Assembly (NCBI RefSeq): GCF_009674495.1
Contig: NZ_WKJN01000030.1
Location: forward strand, 1-64,000
Source: Duganella alba
GTDB lineage: Bacteria > Pseudomonadota > Gammaproteobacteria > Burkholderiales > Burkholderiaceae_D
DNA: 64,000 nucleotides
Direction of reading: 5' to 3'
Shown here: positions 37,015-45,121 of the stretch, one piece after another
Layout of the letters: each line of letters begins with the position of its first letter
Numbering within the stretch: position 1 is the stretch's first letter
Translations under genes and position numbers: made by a program
Notes under the pieces: generated by a model
The model's database searches: none
What the model was told of the DNA's origin: nothing
What the model saw: the letters and a program-made list of their open reading frames with translations, nothing else

Positions 37015-39444
37015 ATGGATTTTCGCATCGGCTGGCGCACACTGATACAGGAACCGGCGTACACGCTGGCGGTCATGCTCGGACTGAGCGCGGGCCTGGC
37101 GGCGTGCCTGCTGCTGCTTGGCTTCGTGCGCTACTCGCTGGAGTACGACGCCTCCGTGCCGGACGTGGACAATATCTACGTCGTCCGCCACCGCTTCAAT
37201 GTCGATCCCACCGAGCCGCTGTACGACCTGGCGCCGATGTTCCTGCGGAATGCGGCGCTGAAGATGCCCGGCGTGGTCGATGCCACGACCTACATTCCTG
37301 CGCGCGAAGAGGTCATGCCGATCGCGGTCCGTATCGACCGCAAGATGCTGCGCGTGCGCGCGTTGGTCGTGCTGCCGGGCTTTGAACGGATACTCGGTCT
37401 GCGCGCGCTGTACGGCGATCTGCCTGGTGCGCTGGAACGTCCCGACCGCATCGTGCTGACCGAGGCGACGGCGCTGCGCTACTTCGGCACCGCCGACGTG
37501 GTGGGCCGTATCGTCCACATGGAGGGCAAGCCGCAGCAGGTGGGCGCTGTCGTCGCCACGCCGCCGTCGAACACCACCATCCCGTTCGAGATGCTGTTCG
37601 GCGTGAACTCCACCTTCGCCGAAGAGGTGCGCCACGAGATGATGACCGGCGAACACGGATGGATCGGCAAGATACTGATCCGCGTCCGTCCCGGCACCTC
37701 GATCTCCGCGCTGACCGACAGCCTGCAACAGGTGGTGGACCACACGCCCAGCGTGCAAAGCTTTCCCGCCGAGGTAATGGCGCGCCTGGGCAAGCGCAAG
37801 ACCATGGACATCTCCCTGTCGCCGCTGCGCGACGCCTACTTCACCCAGAACCTGCGCAGCACCATCGCGCTGGTGGGCGACCGTGGCGATCCGGTGGTGA
37901 TCGCCGGACTGGCCGCCATCGCCGTGCTGATACTGGTGCTGGCGGCGATCAACTACGTCAACCTGGCCACGGTGCGCGTGCTGCGCCGCCAGCGAGAGGT
38001 GGCGATGCGCAAGGTGCTGGGCGCCGGCCTGCCGCAATTGGCGTTGCAGTTCATGCTGGAGTCGCTGCTGGTGTCGATGCTGGCCACGGCGCTGGGATTG
38101 CTGCTGGCCTGGCTGGCGTTGCCGATGTTTTCGGAGCTGGTCAACCGCCAGCTGGACGACCTGTTCACGGCGTCGAATATCGCCGCGTCCTTCGGCATCG
38201 GCGCCTTGCTCGGCGTGGTAAGCGCGATCTATCCCGCCGTGATTGCGCTGCGGGTGCATCCAACGCAGGTGCTTGCCGGCCGTCCCGGCACCGAGTCCGG
38301 CGCCAGCATGCGGTTGCGGCGCGTGCTGACAGTGATACAGATCGCGGCGGCCATGGGCCTGGCCGGCGTCAGCATCGCCATCGCCTGGCAAACCCATTAC
38401 GCGCTGACCTCGTCGCCCGGTTTCGATCCGTCGCCGCTGCTGGTGGTCGACATGCCTGAGCGCGTCAAGGACAGCCCAACGGCGCATGGATTCTATACCG
38501 CGCTGTCGGCGCAGACCGGCGTGGACGGCGTGGCGGTGTCGGACGATCCGGTCGGACGTCTGGACTGGAGCTGGTCGCGCGACCTGCAACGTCCCGGCGG
38601 CCAGGCGGCGACCATGGAGATGAAATCGGTCAGCACGAACTTCTTCGAGCAGTTGCGCATCCAGCCGGTGGCAGGGCGCCTGTTCCAGCGCGGCGTGGAT
38701 GCCGACGATGACCTTGTGCCGGTGGTGATCAACGCCATCGCCGCGCGCGCGCTTGGCTTCGCGTCGCCGCAGTCGTCGGTGGGCGAAACGGTATTGTTCA
38801 CGGGCTTCGACAACAAGACCATCCGCAAGACCATCGTCGGGATCGCTCCCGAATTGCGTTTCCGCTCGCTGCGCGAAGCGCCGCGCGCCACCGCCTATGA
38901 ATTGCGTACCGCCGGCGCCTCGCTGACCGTGCGCGTGCACGGGCCGATGGCGGACGTCGAGCGCGCGGTGCGCGAACTGTGGCCGCGCTACTTCCCCGAA
39001 TCGCTGCTGCGCATGCACCGCGCCGACGAGGTACTGGCCGTGAACTACGCCGAGGACGCGCGCATGGCCAAACTGCTGGCCAGCGCCACCTGCCTGGCGC
39101 TGATCATCGCCGGCGTCGGCACCTACGTTTTGTCCGCCAACACCGTGCAGCGCCGCGCCAGGGAAATCGTGTTGCGCAAGCTGCACGGCGCGCGGCGCGG
39201 CGACATCGGCCTGCTGGTGCTGCGCGAGATCGGTACGCTGATACTGATCGCCGCCGCGATCGGTCTGCCGCTGGCGGCGATCGCCATCCAGCGCTACCTG
39301 GCCGGCTATGTCGAACACGCGCCGGTCGGCTACTGGACCTTGCTGTTCGCGCTGGCGCTGACCCTGGTGATCGCGCTCAGCGCCATCAGCCGCCACGCGT
39401 GGCTGGCCATGCGCCTGTCGCCGGTGGAGGCGCTGCGTAGTTGA
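37015..39444 (+). CDS. ABC transporter permease with two FtsX domains (MacB-like), no ATPase nearby
   Basis: 809 residues. Two FtsX-type permease modules are joined in one chain: an N-terminal helix (AYTLAVMLGLSAGLAACLLL), a periplasmic MacB core, three helices with NYVNLATVRVLRRQREVAMR, then a second core and three C-terminal helices with NTVQRRAREIVLRKLHGARR. The Arg/Glu-rich cytoplasmic motifs normally contact the ABC ATPase, but no ATPase or membrane-fusion gene is adjacent. Such permeases act in efflux or mechanotransmission of lipoproteins and peptides. Substrate unknown. An upstream GGGA is a weak ribosome-binding site. Confidence 0.85.
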   Translation: MDFRIGWRTLIQEPAYTLAVMLGLSAGLAACLLLLGFVRYSLEYDASVPDVDNIYVVRHRFNVDPTEPLYDLAPMFLRNAALKMPGVVDATTYIPAREEVMPIAVRIDRKMLRVRALVVLPGFERILGLRALYGDLPGALERPDRIVLTEATALRYFGTADVVGRIVHMEGKPQQVGAVVATPPSNTTIPFEMLFGVNSTFAEEVRHEMMTGEHGWIGKILIRVRPGTSISALTDSLQQVVDHTPSVQSFPAEVMARLGKRKTMDISLSPLRDAYFTQNLRSTIALVGDRGDPVVIAGLAAIAVLILVLAAINYVNLATVRVLRRQREVAMRKVLGAGLPQLALQFMLESLLVSMLATALGLLLAWLALPMFSELVNRQLDDLFTASNIAASFGIGALLGVVSAIYPAVIALRVHPTQVLAGRPGTESGASMRLRRVLTVIQIAAAMGLAGVSIAIAWQTHYALTSSPGFDPSPLLVVDMPERVKDSPTAHGFYTALSAQTGVDGVAVSDDPVGRLDWSWSRDLQRPGGQAATMEMKSVSTNFFEQLRIQPVAGRLFQRGVDADDDLVPVVINAIAARALGFASPQSSVGETVLFTGFDNKTIRKTIVGIAPELRFRSLREAPRATAYELRTAGASLTVRVHGPMADVERAVRELWPRYFPESLLRMHRADEVLAVNYAEDARMAKLLASATCLALIIAGVGTYVLSANTVQRRAREIVLRKLHGARRGDIGLLVLREIGTLILIAAAIGLPLAAIAIQRYLAGYVEHAPVGYWTLLFALALTLVIALSAISRHAWLAMRLSPVEALRS

Positions 39445-39455
39445 CCTTTTGGCGA

Positions 39456-39479
39456 TGTCGTACTTTGGAGCTGTCGTAC
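39456..39479. promoter_or_regulatory. Tandem TGTCGTAC sites before the MFS gene
   Basis: TGTCGTAC occurs at 39456-39463 and 39472-39479, 16 bases start to start, framed by TTGGCGA/TCGCCAA. Position just upstream of the transporter start suggests an operator. The regulator is unknown. Confidence 0.4.
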
Positions 39480-39490
39480 AATGTCGCCAA

Positions 39491-40774
39491 ATGATAAATA
39501 TAACGACAAACGTAAAACCTTCTTCCCACATCCGCCGCCGCCAGACCTTGGCCCTTGTACTGCTGGTGGTCTGTGGCGTCATCAACTACCTGGATCGCGC
39601 CACGCTGGCGGTGGCCAACGAATACATCCGCGCCGATCTGGGCCTGTCGCTGGGCCAAATGGGCTTGCTGCTGTCGGCCTTCTCCTGGAGCTACGCCTTG
39701 TGCCAGCTGCCAGTTGGCGCGCTGGTGGACCGCATAGGGCCGCGCTGGCTGCTCGGCATAGGCCTGGTGGTATGGTCGGTGGCGCAGGCGGCCGGCGGAT
39801 TGGCTTCGACCTTCGGCTGGTTCGTCATCGCACGCATAGCGCTGGGCATCGGCGAGGCGCCGCAGTTTCCGTCGGCGGCGCGGGTGGTCAGCAACTGGTT
39901 TCCGGTCCGCGCGCGCGGCACGCCGACCGGCATCTTCAACTCGGCATCGCCGCTCGGCGTGGCGCTGGCGCCTCTGTGCCTGCCGCCGCTGATCGCCGCG
40001 ACCAGCTGGCACTGGGCCTTCTTCGCTACCGGTGCGATGGGACTGGTGGCGGCGGTGGTCTGGCTGGTGCTGTACCGCGATCCGGTGCATCAGAAAATGA
40101 GCGAGGAGGAACGCGCCTATCTGGAAGTGGAAGCGTCGCGCGACGCTGCGCCGAAAGCCGCATCGACATCGTGGCTGGCGCTGTTCCGCTATCGCACCAC
40201 GTGGGGCATGATGCTGGGCTTCTTCGGTTCGGTGTACCTCAACTGGGTTTATCTCACCTGGCTGCCGGGCTATTTGCGCACCGAGCGGCACATGGAGTTT
40301 GCCCACGTCGGCATCGCCGCCGCCATTCCGTTCATGTGCGGCTTTGCCGGCGCGCTGGTCGCCGGATGGGCTTCGGACCGTGTGGCGCAAGGCGCGGCGT
40401 CGCCCCTGCTCGGCCGCCGCAACGCGGTGGTGGTGTCCACGCTGGGCATGGTGGCGTTCACGATTCCGGCGGCGCTGGTCGATAGTAATGTGGTGGCGGT
40501 GGCCTGTATCTCCATCGTCATCTTCCTGGCCAATGCCTCGTCGGCCTGCGCCTGGTCGCTGGCGACGGTGGCGGCGCCGCCGAGCCGCATCGCCTCGCTG
40601 GGCGCGCTGCAGAATTTCGGCGGCTTCCTTGGAGGCGCGCTGGCGCCGGTGTTGATGGGCTATATCGCGCAGTCCTGGTCCTTCGTGCCGGCGCTGCTGA
40701 CCGGCGCCGGTATCGCCTTCCTCGGGGCCATGTCGTACCGCTACCTGGTGGTACGGCCGATTCCCGAACTATAG
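39491..40774 (+). CDS. MFS transporter, anion:cation symporter type
   Basis: 427 residues from ATG 39491; an ATG at 39455 is an alternative. About 12 membrane helices. The first helix motif NYLDRATLAVANEYIRADLG and the loop GALVDRIGPRWLLGIGLVVW, with ALGIGEAPQFPSAARVVSNW, are characteristic of the anion:cation symporter family that carries hexuronates, glucarate, galactonate and similar acids. Substrate cannot be fixed from sequence. Its 3' end overlaps the convergent LytTR gene by six bases. No clear Shine-Dalgarno sequence before either start. Confidence 0.85.
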   Translation: MINITTNVKPSSHIRRRQTLALVLLVVCGVINYLDRATLAVANEYIRADLGLSLGQMGLLLSAFSWSYALCQLPVGALVDRIGPRWLLGIGLVVWSVAQAAGGLASTFGWFVIARIALGIGEAPQFPSAARVVSNWFPVRARGTPTGIFNSASPLGVALAPLCLPPLIAATSWHWAFFATGAMGLVAAVVWLVLYRDPVHQKMSEEERAYLEVEASRDAAPKAASTSWLALFRYRTTWGMMLGFFGSVYLNWVYLTWLPGYLRTERHMEFAHVGIAAAIPFMCGFAGALVAGWASDRVAQGAASPLLGRRNAVVVSTLGMVAFTIPAALVDSNVVAVACISIVIFLANASSACAWSLATVAAPPSRIASLGALQNFGGFLGGALAPVLMGYIAQSWSFVPALLTGAGIAFLGAMSYRYLVVRPIPEL

Positions 40775-41467
40775 GCTGGTCAGCGCCTTGAATTGCGCGG
40801 CGCGGCGGCGGGAAACTTCCACCTGCAACTGGTCGCGCAATGTCAGATCCAGGCCGCCGGCATCATTCGGCTCCACCTGTTCGACGTAATCGAGGTTAAT
40901 GATGTGACGGCGGTTGGCGCGGAAGAAGTGCTGCGGATCGAGTTTTTCTTCCAACTGGTTCAGTGAGCGCAGCATCAGCGGCTGCTGGCGTTCGAAGTAC
41001 ACGCGGGTATAGTTGCCGTCCGATTCAAACAGGCGGATGTCCTGCACCGCCACGAACCAGCATCGCTCGCCGTCCTTGATGAACAGCTTTTTCGGCGTGG
41101 TTGCTGCGGTAGTGCTCTGGCGCCGCACCGCACAGCGCTGCAAGGCCGACGCCATGCGCGCCGCCTGGATCGGCTTTTGCAGATAGTCCAGCGCATTCAC
41201 CTCGAACGCCTGCAAGGCGTATTGGTCGAAGGCGGTGGTGAAGATCACCTCCGGCGCTTCCTCCAGCGACGCCAGCATGTCGAAGCCGGAACCGCCCGGC
41301 ATCTGCACGTCGAGGAAGATCAGGTCCGGCTTGAGCGCGGCGATCTGCTGCACGCCGTCGGCGGCATTGACTGCCTCGCCCACAATTTCCACTTCAGGAT
41401 GCGCCGCCAGCAGGCGACGCAGTTCGGCGCGCGCAAGGCGCTCGTCGTCGATCAGTAATGCCCGCAT
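40769..41467 (-). CDS. LytTR-type response regulator
   Basis: 232 residues. Receiver domain with phospho-acceptor Asp53 in LIFLDVQMPGGSGFD, acidic pocket Asp7/Asp8, and the conserved Lys in LDYLQKPI. The C-terminal LytTR DNA-binding domain has FESDGNYTRVYFE and FFRANRRHIINLDYV. It overlaps the upstream histidine kinase gene by one base (TGATG) and so is co-translated with it. Target genes are unknown; the secreted hydrolase that heads the operon is the simplest candidate. Confidence 0.92.
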   Translation of the reverse strand: MRALLIDDERLARAELRRLLAAHPEVEIVGEAVNAADGVQQIAALKPDLIFLDVQMPGGSGFDMLASLEEAPEVIFTTAFDQYALQAFEVNALDYLQKPIQAARMASALQRCAVRRQSTTAATTPKKLFIKDGERCWFVAVQDIRLFESDGNYTRVYFERQQPLMLRSLNQLEEKLDPQHFFRANRRHIINLDYVEQVEPNDAGGLDLTLRDQLQVEVSRRRAAQFKALTSL

Positions 41468-42501
41468 CAGGCAATCTCCGGTAAGGTCATGGTGGCGCGT
41501 ACCCAGCCACTGTTTTCAGATAAATCCAGCTGCGCGGTTTCGCCCAGGGCCAGCGCCAGCCGCTTGCGCGTGTTGATCAGGCCCACCTTGGTGGAATTCG
41601 CAAACGGCACAATCGCGCCCAGGTTGGCGATCTCGATATGCACCGCGCCGTTGTCCATGCGCTCCGCTCGGATGCGAATGTCGCTGCCGGTGGGACTGGC
41701 CTCGACGCCGTACTTGACGGCATTTTCCACCAGCGTCTGCAAGGCCATTGGCGGAATGCGCACCTGCTCCAGGCCCATGCCGATTTCCACGCTGACGCGC
41801 ATGCGTTCCTCGAAGCGGATCTTCTCGATCGACAGGTAGGCCTGCACCGCCTCGATCTCTGCCGCCAGCGGTACCGTGTCGTGATGGCCTGATTGCAGGG
41901 CATAGCGCATCACGCTGGCCAGCTGGTCGATCATCAGCGCCGCCGCATCCGGCTCTTCGTAAATCAGCGCGCGCACACTGTTCATGCTGTTGAAGAAGAA
42001 GTGGGGATTGACCTGCGCCTGCAAGGCGCGCAGCTCGGCGTCCTTGGCGGCGACTTCCAGCCGCAGCGCTTCCGACTCCGCGCGGTTGGCGCGGCGCAGC
42101 GACAGCACCGCCATGTAGAAGATATTCCACACCATGTGCACCGCCCACCATGACAGCAGCGCGCCGGGCAGCCAGTCTAACCCGCGCGACATGGTCGACG
42201 GCATCAGCACGACGTAGCCGAGATACTGCACGGCGGTGTGCAAGGTTCCCAGAGTCAGGATCGCGCACAGCACCAGCTTCCATCCGGTGCGCCGGCCGCT
42301 GCGGATGCGCCGCTTGAGCGCCCGGTGCCACACATCGGAGATGATGATGCCGCTCACTGCGCCCCAGCAGGTGACCCACATCAGGCCTGGCATGCGGGTC
42401 GCGCCCATGGCAAAGGAGAACAGCGGCAGGAAGCCCCAGCCAGCCAGCTGGAAGATCCAGTACCAGTTCAGGCGCGCGATCAGGGGGCGTTTCTCGGTCA
42501 T
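41467..42501 (-). CDS. LytS/YehU-type sensor histidine kinase
   Basis: 344 residues from ATG 42501; an in-frame TTG at 42519 overlaps the hydrolase stop and is an alternative. Four or five hydrophobic segments occupy the first 135 residues. His167 in QAQVNPHFFFNSMNSVRALI is the phospho-acceptor of the His_kinase family, and LVENAVKYGVEASP and KVGLINTRKRLALALG form the ATP-binding N and G boxes. There is no extracellular ligand domain, so the membrane segments themselves may sense. Paired with the LytTR regulator just downstream. Confidence 0.9.
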   Translation of the reverse strand: MTEKRPLIARLNWYWIFQLAGWGFLPLFSFAMGATRMPGLMWVTCWGAVSGIIISDVWHRALKRRIRSGRRTGWKLVLCAILTLGTLHTAVQYLGYVVLMPSTMSRGLDWLPGALLSWWAVHMVWNIFYMAVLSLRRANRAESEALRLEVAAKDAELRALQAQVNPHFFFNSMNSVRALIYEEPDAAALMIDQLASVMRYALQSGHHDTVPLAAEIEAVQAYLSIEKIRFEERMRVSVEIGMGLEQVRIPPMALQTLVENAVKYGVEASPTGSDIRIRAERMDNGAVHIEIANLGAIVPFANSTKVGLINTRKRLALALGETAQLDLSENSGWVRATMTLPEIA

Positions 42502-42515
42502 GGCGATCAATTCGA

Positions 42516-43379
42516 TCAATTCAGGAAGTTATCGATGCGATCATACATCCAGGTTGGATCGTCGTACATGATGAAGTGGCGGGCGTTGTCCGCCATCTCC
42601 ACGCGCACGCCCTGCAGCTTGGCATACTGCGTGGTGTAGACGGCGGTGATGGCTTCCTTCGGCGCATAATCCTTGTAGGCGATCCAGGTGCCCATCACCA
42701 GCGTCGGCGCCTTGATGCGGCTGACATCATCGCGCAGGTCGGCCGCCATCAGCTCCGCCATGCTGTTGATGACGGTGTCGCGGTCCGACGACTTGCCGGT
42801 ATTGAGCGCGCGGTCGATGTCCTCCTGTTTCGTGATCATGGTGCGCAGCGTGCGTAACTGGCTGGTGCGGAAGGTTTCGGCGTCCTGCGCCTTCATGCTG
42901 GCGGCCATGCCGTCGGCCATCTGCTTGAGCTGTGCGCGGGTGATGTTCGGCGCCTGCGTGGCGCCCAGCGCCGGCAACGAGTCGACGATCACCAGCTTGC
43001 CTACCTGTTCAGGGTGATCCGCCGCCAGCTTCATGCCCAGATAGCCGCCCAGGCTATGGCCGATGACGACGGGGTGATTGAACTTGTTGTCGGCGATGTA
43101 GGCGCTCAGTTGCTGTTCCGCTGCCGGCAGCAGCGCTTCCTTGATGGCGGGCTGGCCTGCGAAACCGGCCAGTGTCAGCACGTGGCACTGGTATTTGCCG
43201 CTGGCGCAGTAGTGCGCCACTGTGCCGTCCCACACGCTGCCGGACGACGCCAGGCCGGGAATCAGGATGATCGGCGCGCCGGAACCGGTGACATCGACTT
43301 TGAAGGCAGGGTGGTCGGCTGCGGCGGCATGACCCAGCATCAATGTGGCGGCGACAGCGGCGATGGTTTTGATCAGCAT
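42516..43379 (-). CDS. Secreted alpha/beta-hydrolase
   Basis: 287 residues. Signal peptide MLIKTIAAVAATLMLGHAAA is followed by the alpha/beta-hydrolase core: oxyanion region ILIPGLASSGSVWDG, nucleophile Ser109 in VVIGHSLGGYLG, and a C-terminal His in DNARHFIMYDDP. Lid residues are Met/Lys-rich. Reaction is unknown (esterase, lactonase or similar). It heads an apparent operon with the histidine kinase and LytTR regulator, so the enzyme's product or substrate could be the signal; that is an inference. Confidence 0.85.
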   Translation of the reverse strand: MLIKTIAAVAATLMLGHAAAADHPAFKVDVTGSGAPIILIPGLASSGSVWDGTVAHYCASGKYQCHVLTLAGFAGQPAIKEALLPAAEQQLSAYIADNKFNHPVVIGHSLGGYLGMKLAADHPEQVGKLVIVDSLPALGATQAPNITRAQLKQMADGMAASMKAQDAETFRTSQLRTLRTMITKQEDIDRALNTGKSSDRDTVINSMAELMAADLRDDVSRIKAPTLVMGTWIAYKDYAPKEAITAVYTTQYAKLQGVRVEMADNARHFIMYDDPTWMYDRIDNFLN

Positions 43380-43460
43380 GGTGTTCTCCGTTGGTGAGTA
43401 AGTGGAGCCATGCTATCGGCGCCGCCGGTATGCGGCGACGCCTTTGGGATGAGCGGTTTT

Positions 43461-44012
43461 TTAGCGGGATGAGTGGTCGCGCTTCGACCGCAGCGAGATG
43501 GCGTCGAACACGCCGTCGCGCAGCAGCAGCGCGTGCCCCAGGCCGGCGACAATGTGGCCGAGGATCAGCAGGAAGAAGGCCTCGCCCAGCAGCGTGTGCA
43601 GCGCACGCAGCGTCACATAATGCGCCAGGTTGGGCGCCACCAGCGGCGGCAGCGGCCAGCCGGCGATGAGCGGCAGCGGGAATCCGCCGGCCGACAACAT
43701 CGCCCAGCCGATCAGCGGCATCGCCAGCATGCAGCCGTACAGCAGCCAGTGCGAGGCGTGCGCCGCCAGGCGGATGGGCGCCGGCACGCTGGCCGGCAGC
43801 GGCGGCGTTTTGCCGGCGAGGCGCAGCAGCAGGCGCAGGACCGCCAGCACCAGCAGCGCCACGCCCAGCGGCTTGTGCAGGTTGACCAGCGTGACATGCC
43901 AGGAAGAGACTGTGGTGACCATGCCGGTGCCGATCAGCAGCATGGCGATCAATAACGGCGCCATGGTCCAGTGGAGCAGGCGCACGGCCAGGGAGAAGCG
44001 TTGGGGTGTCAT
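43461..44012 (-). CDS. Cytochrome b561-type membrane protein
   Basis: 183 residues with four membrane helices and paired histidines: LHWTMAPLLIAML, NLHKPLGVALL, HASHWLLYGCMLAMPLIGW, and LHTLLGEAFFLLILGHIVAG. This is the prokaryotic b561 pattern, a di-haem quinol-linked electron carrier. It lies nine bases after the catalase-like gene and probably supplies electrons to it or to a periplasmic acceptor. The pairing of a catalase-related peroxidase with b561 recurs in Proteobacteria. Confidence 0.88.
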   Translation of the reverse strand: MTPQRFSLAVRLLHWTMAPLLIAMLLIGTGMVTTVSSWHVTLVNLHKPLGVALLVLAVLRLLLRLAGKTPPLPASVPAPIRLAAHASHWLLYGCMLAMPLIGWAMLSAGGFPLPLIAGWPLPPLVAPNLAHYVTLRALHTLLGEAFFLLILGHIVAGLGHALLLRDGVFDAISLRSKRDHSSR

Positions 44013-44021
44013 GGCGTGTCC

Positions 44022-45056
44022 TTATTTCGCATGCAGCGCGGCTTGTTCGCGGGCGCGCAGGTTGAACGAACTGTCGTAGGCGCCGGAGCGCGCGGCCAGC
44101 AGCGGATCGTCGGACACCTTGATCCCGCTCGGCAGGATGGTCGGGTCGAAGTTGATGTCGCGGCATGGGCCGTCGTCCTGGGCGACCGCGCGCTCCAGCG
44201 TCAGCACGCCGGCGTCGACCACCGGGCGGTCGGCGGGCCAGGCGACGGTGGCGTCGTTGACCTGATCTCCCGCCTGCGCCAGTTGCAGTTGCAGATGCCA
44301 GCGCGCCGTGCCGTTTTGCAGGCGCGCGATCAGTTCATCCTGCAGGGTGTTCGGTGCGGTGACTCCTGGCGGCAGCTGGTCATAAGCCGCATCCGGCTTC
44401 ACCGACCAGCGTGCAAGCTGGATGTGCCCCATGCCGTCCACCAGCCTGAAGGCGTTGATGCTGTAGAACGTGGAGTTAATGAAGGACGACGATGGCGGAT
44501 TCGCCTTCAACCATTGGCGGAAGGGTGCGGTTTCCGGATGCGCCTTGAAGAACGCCTGCAGTTTGGCGCCATCCGGCTTGCCGGTGGCGGGATCGGGACG
44601 CGCCGCCTGGAGGCTTTCGTAAAACGCCTGCGGCGTGTTGACGATAAAGATAGGCGTGTTGTTCATCCCCGTGCGCCATTGCTCGCCGTTGGCGCTGGTG
44701 AATTGCAGCGCCAGGCTGCGCACCGGGCTGGAAGTGTCGGCCACCGAGGGATTCCCGCCCGGCACGGCAAAGCGTCCGACCACCGGCGTGCGCACCTGGC
44801 CGAACACGCTGGCGGTGGAGTAGCGGCTGGCCTGCCCATTGCCTTCGAAGTAGCCGACCACGCACACGCCCTTGGCGTGGTTGCGGCGGAAGCCGGGATG
44901 CTCGCCGGCGTTGGCGGTAAAGCTGTTGGTGATACGCCGCGGCGTCAGACGGTCAGGCGAGAACCAGCCGGCCGCATAGGCGTAGCCGGCAGCCAGCGCG
45001 CAGGCGGCGCAGGCGATTGCCGTCAGCGGCAGCACGTATGATTTTGGAGCGGACAT
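44022..45056 (-). CDS. Catalase-related peroxidase (membrane-anchored)
   Basis: 344 residues, shorter than monofunctional catalases. An N-terminal hydrophobic anchor (about 9-29) is followed by the catalase fold with distal His60 in GFRRNHAKGVCVVG, VRSLALQFTSANGEQWRTGM, and the proximal Tyr region RSGAYDSSFNLR. This is the SrpA-like group, which uses peroxide with an electron donor. The cytochrome b561 gene downstream is the likely donor, giving a periplasmic peroxide-reducing pair. GGGAG precedes the ATG; a TATAGAAT on this strand lies upstream as a possible -10. Confidence 0.87.
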   Translation of the reverse strand: MSAPKSYVLPLTAIACAACALAAGYAYAAGWFSPDRLTPRRITNSFTANAGEHPGFRRNHAKGVCVVGYFEGNGQASRYSTASVFGQVRTPVVGRFAVPGGNPSVADTSSPVRSLALQFTSANGEQWRTGMNNTPIFIVNTPQAFYESLQAARPDPATGKPDGAKLQAFFKAHPETAPFRQWLKANPPSSSFINSTFYSINAFRLVDGMGHIQLARWSVKPDAAYDQLPPGVTAPNTLQDELIARLQNGTARWHLQLQLAQAGDQVNDATVAWPADRPVVDAGVLTLERAVAQDDGPCRDINFDPTILPSGIKVSDDPLLAARSGAYDSSFNLRAREQAALHAK

Positions 45057-45121
45057 TGCAAACTCCCTGCATGAAATGAGTCGCCCATTCTATACAGGGA
45101 AGGATGACCTGAGAATGACGC

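Noticed and set aside
36766..39585. 939-codon minus-strand open frame opposite the FtsX permease
   Set aside because: Antisense shadow of a gene with clear FtsX motifs; Gln/Arg/His-rich translation with no domain.
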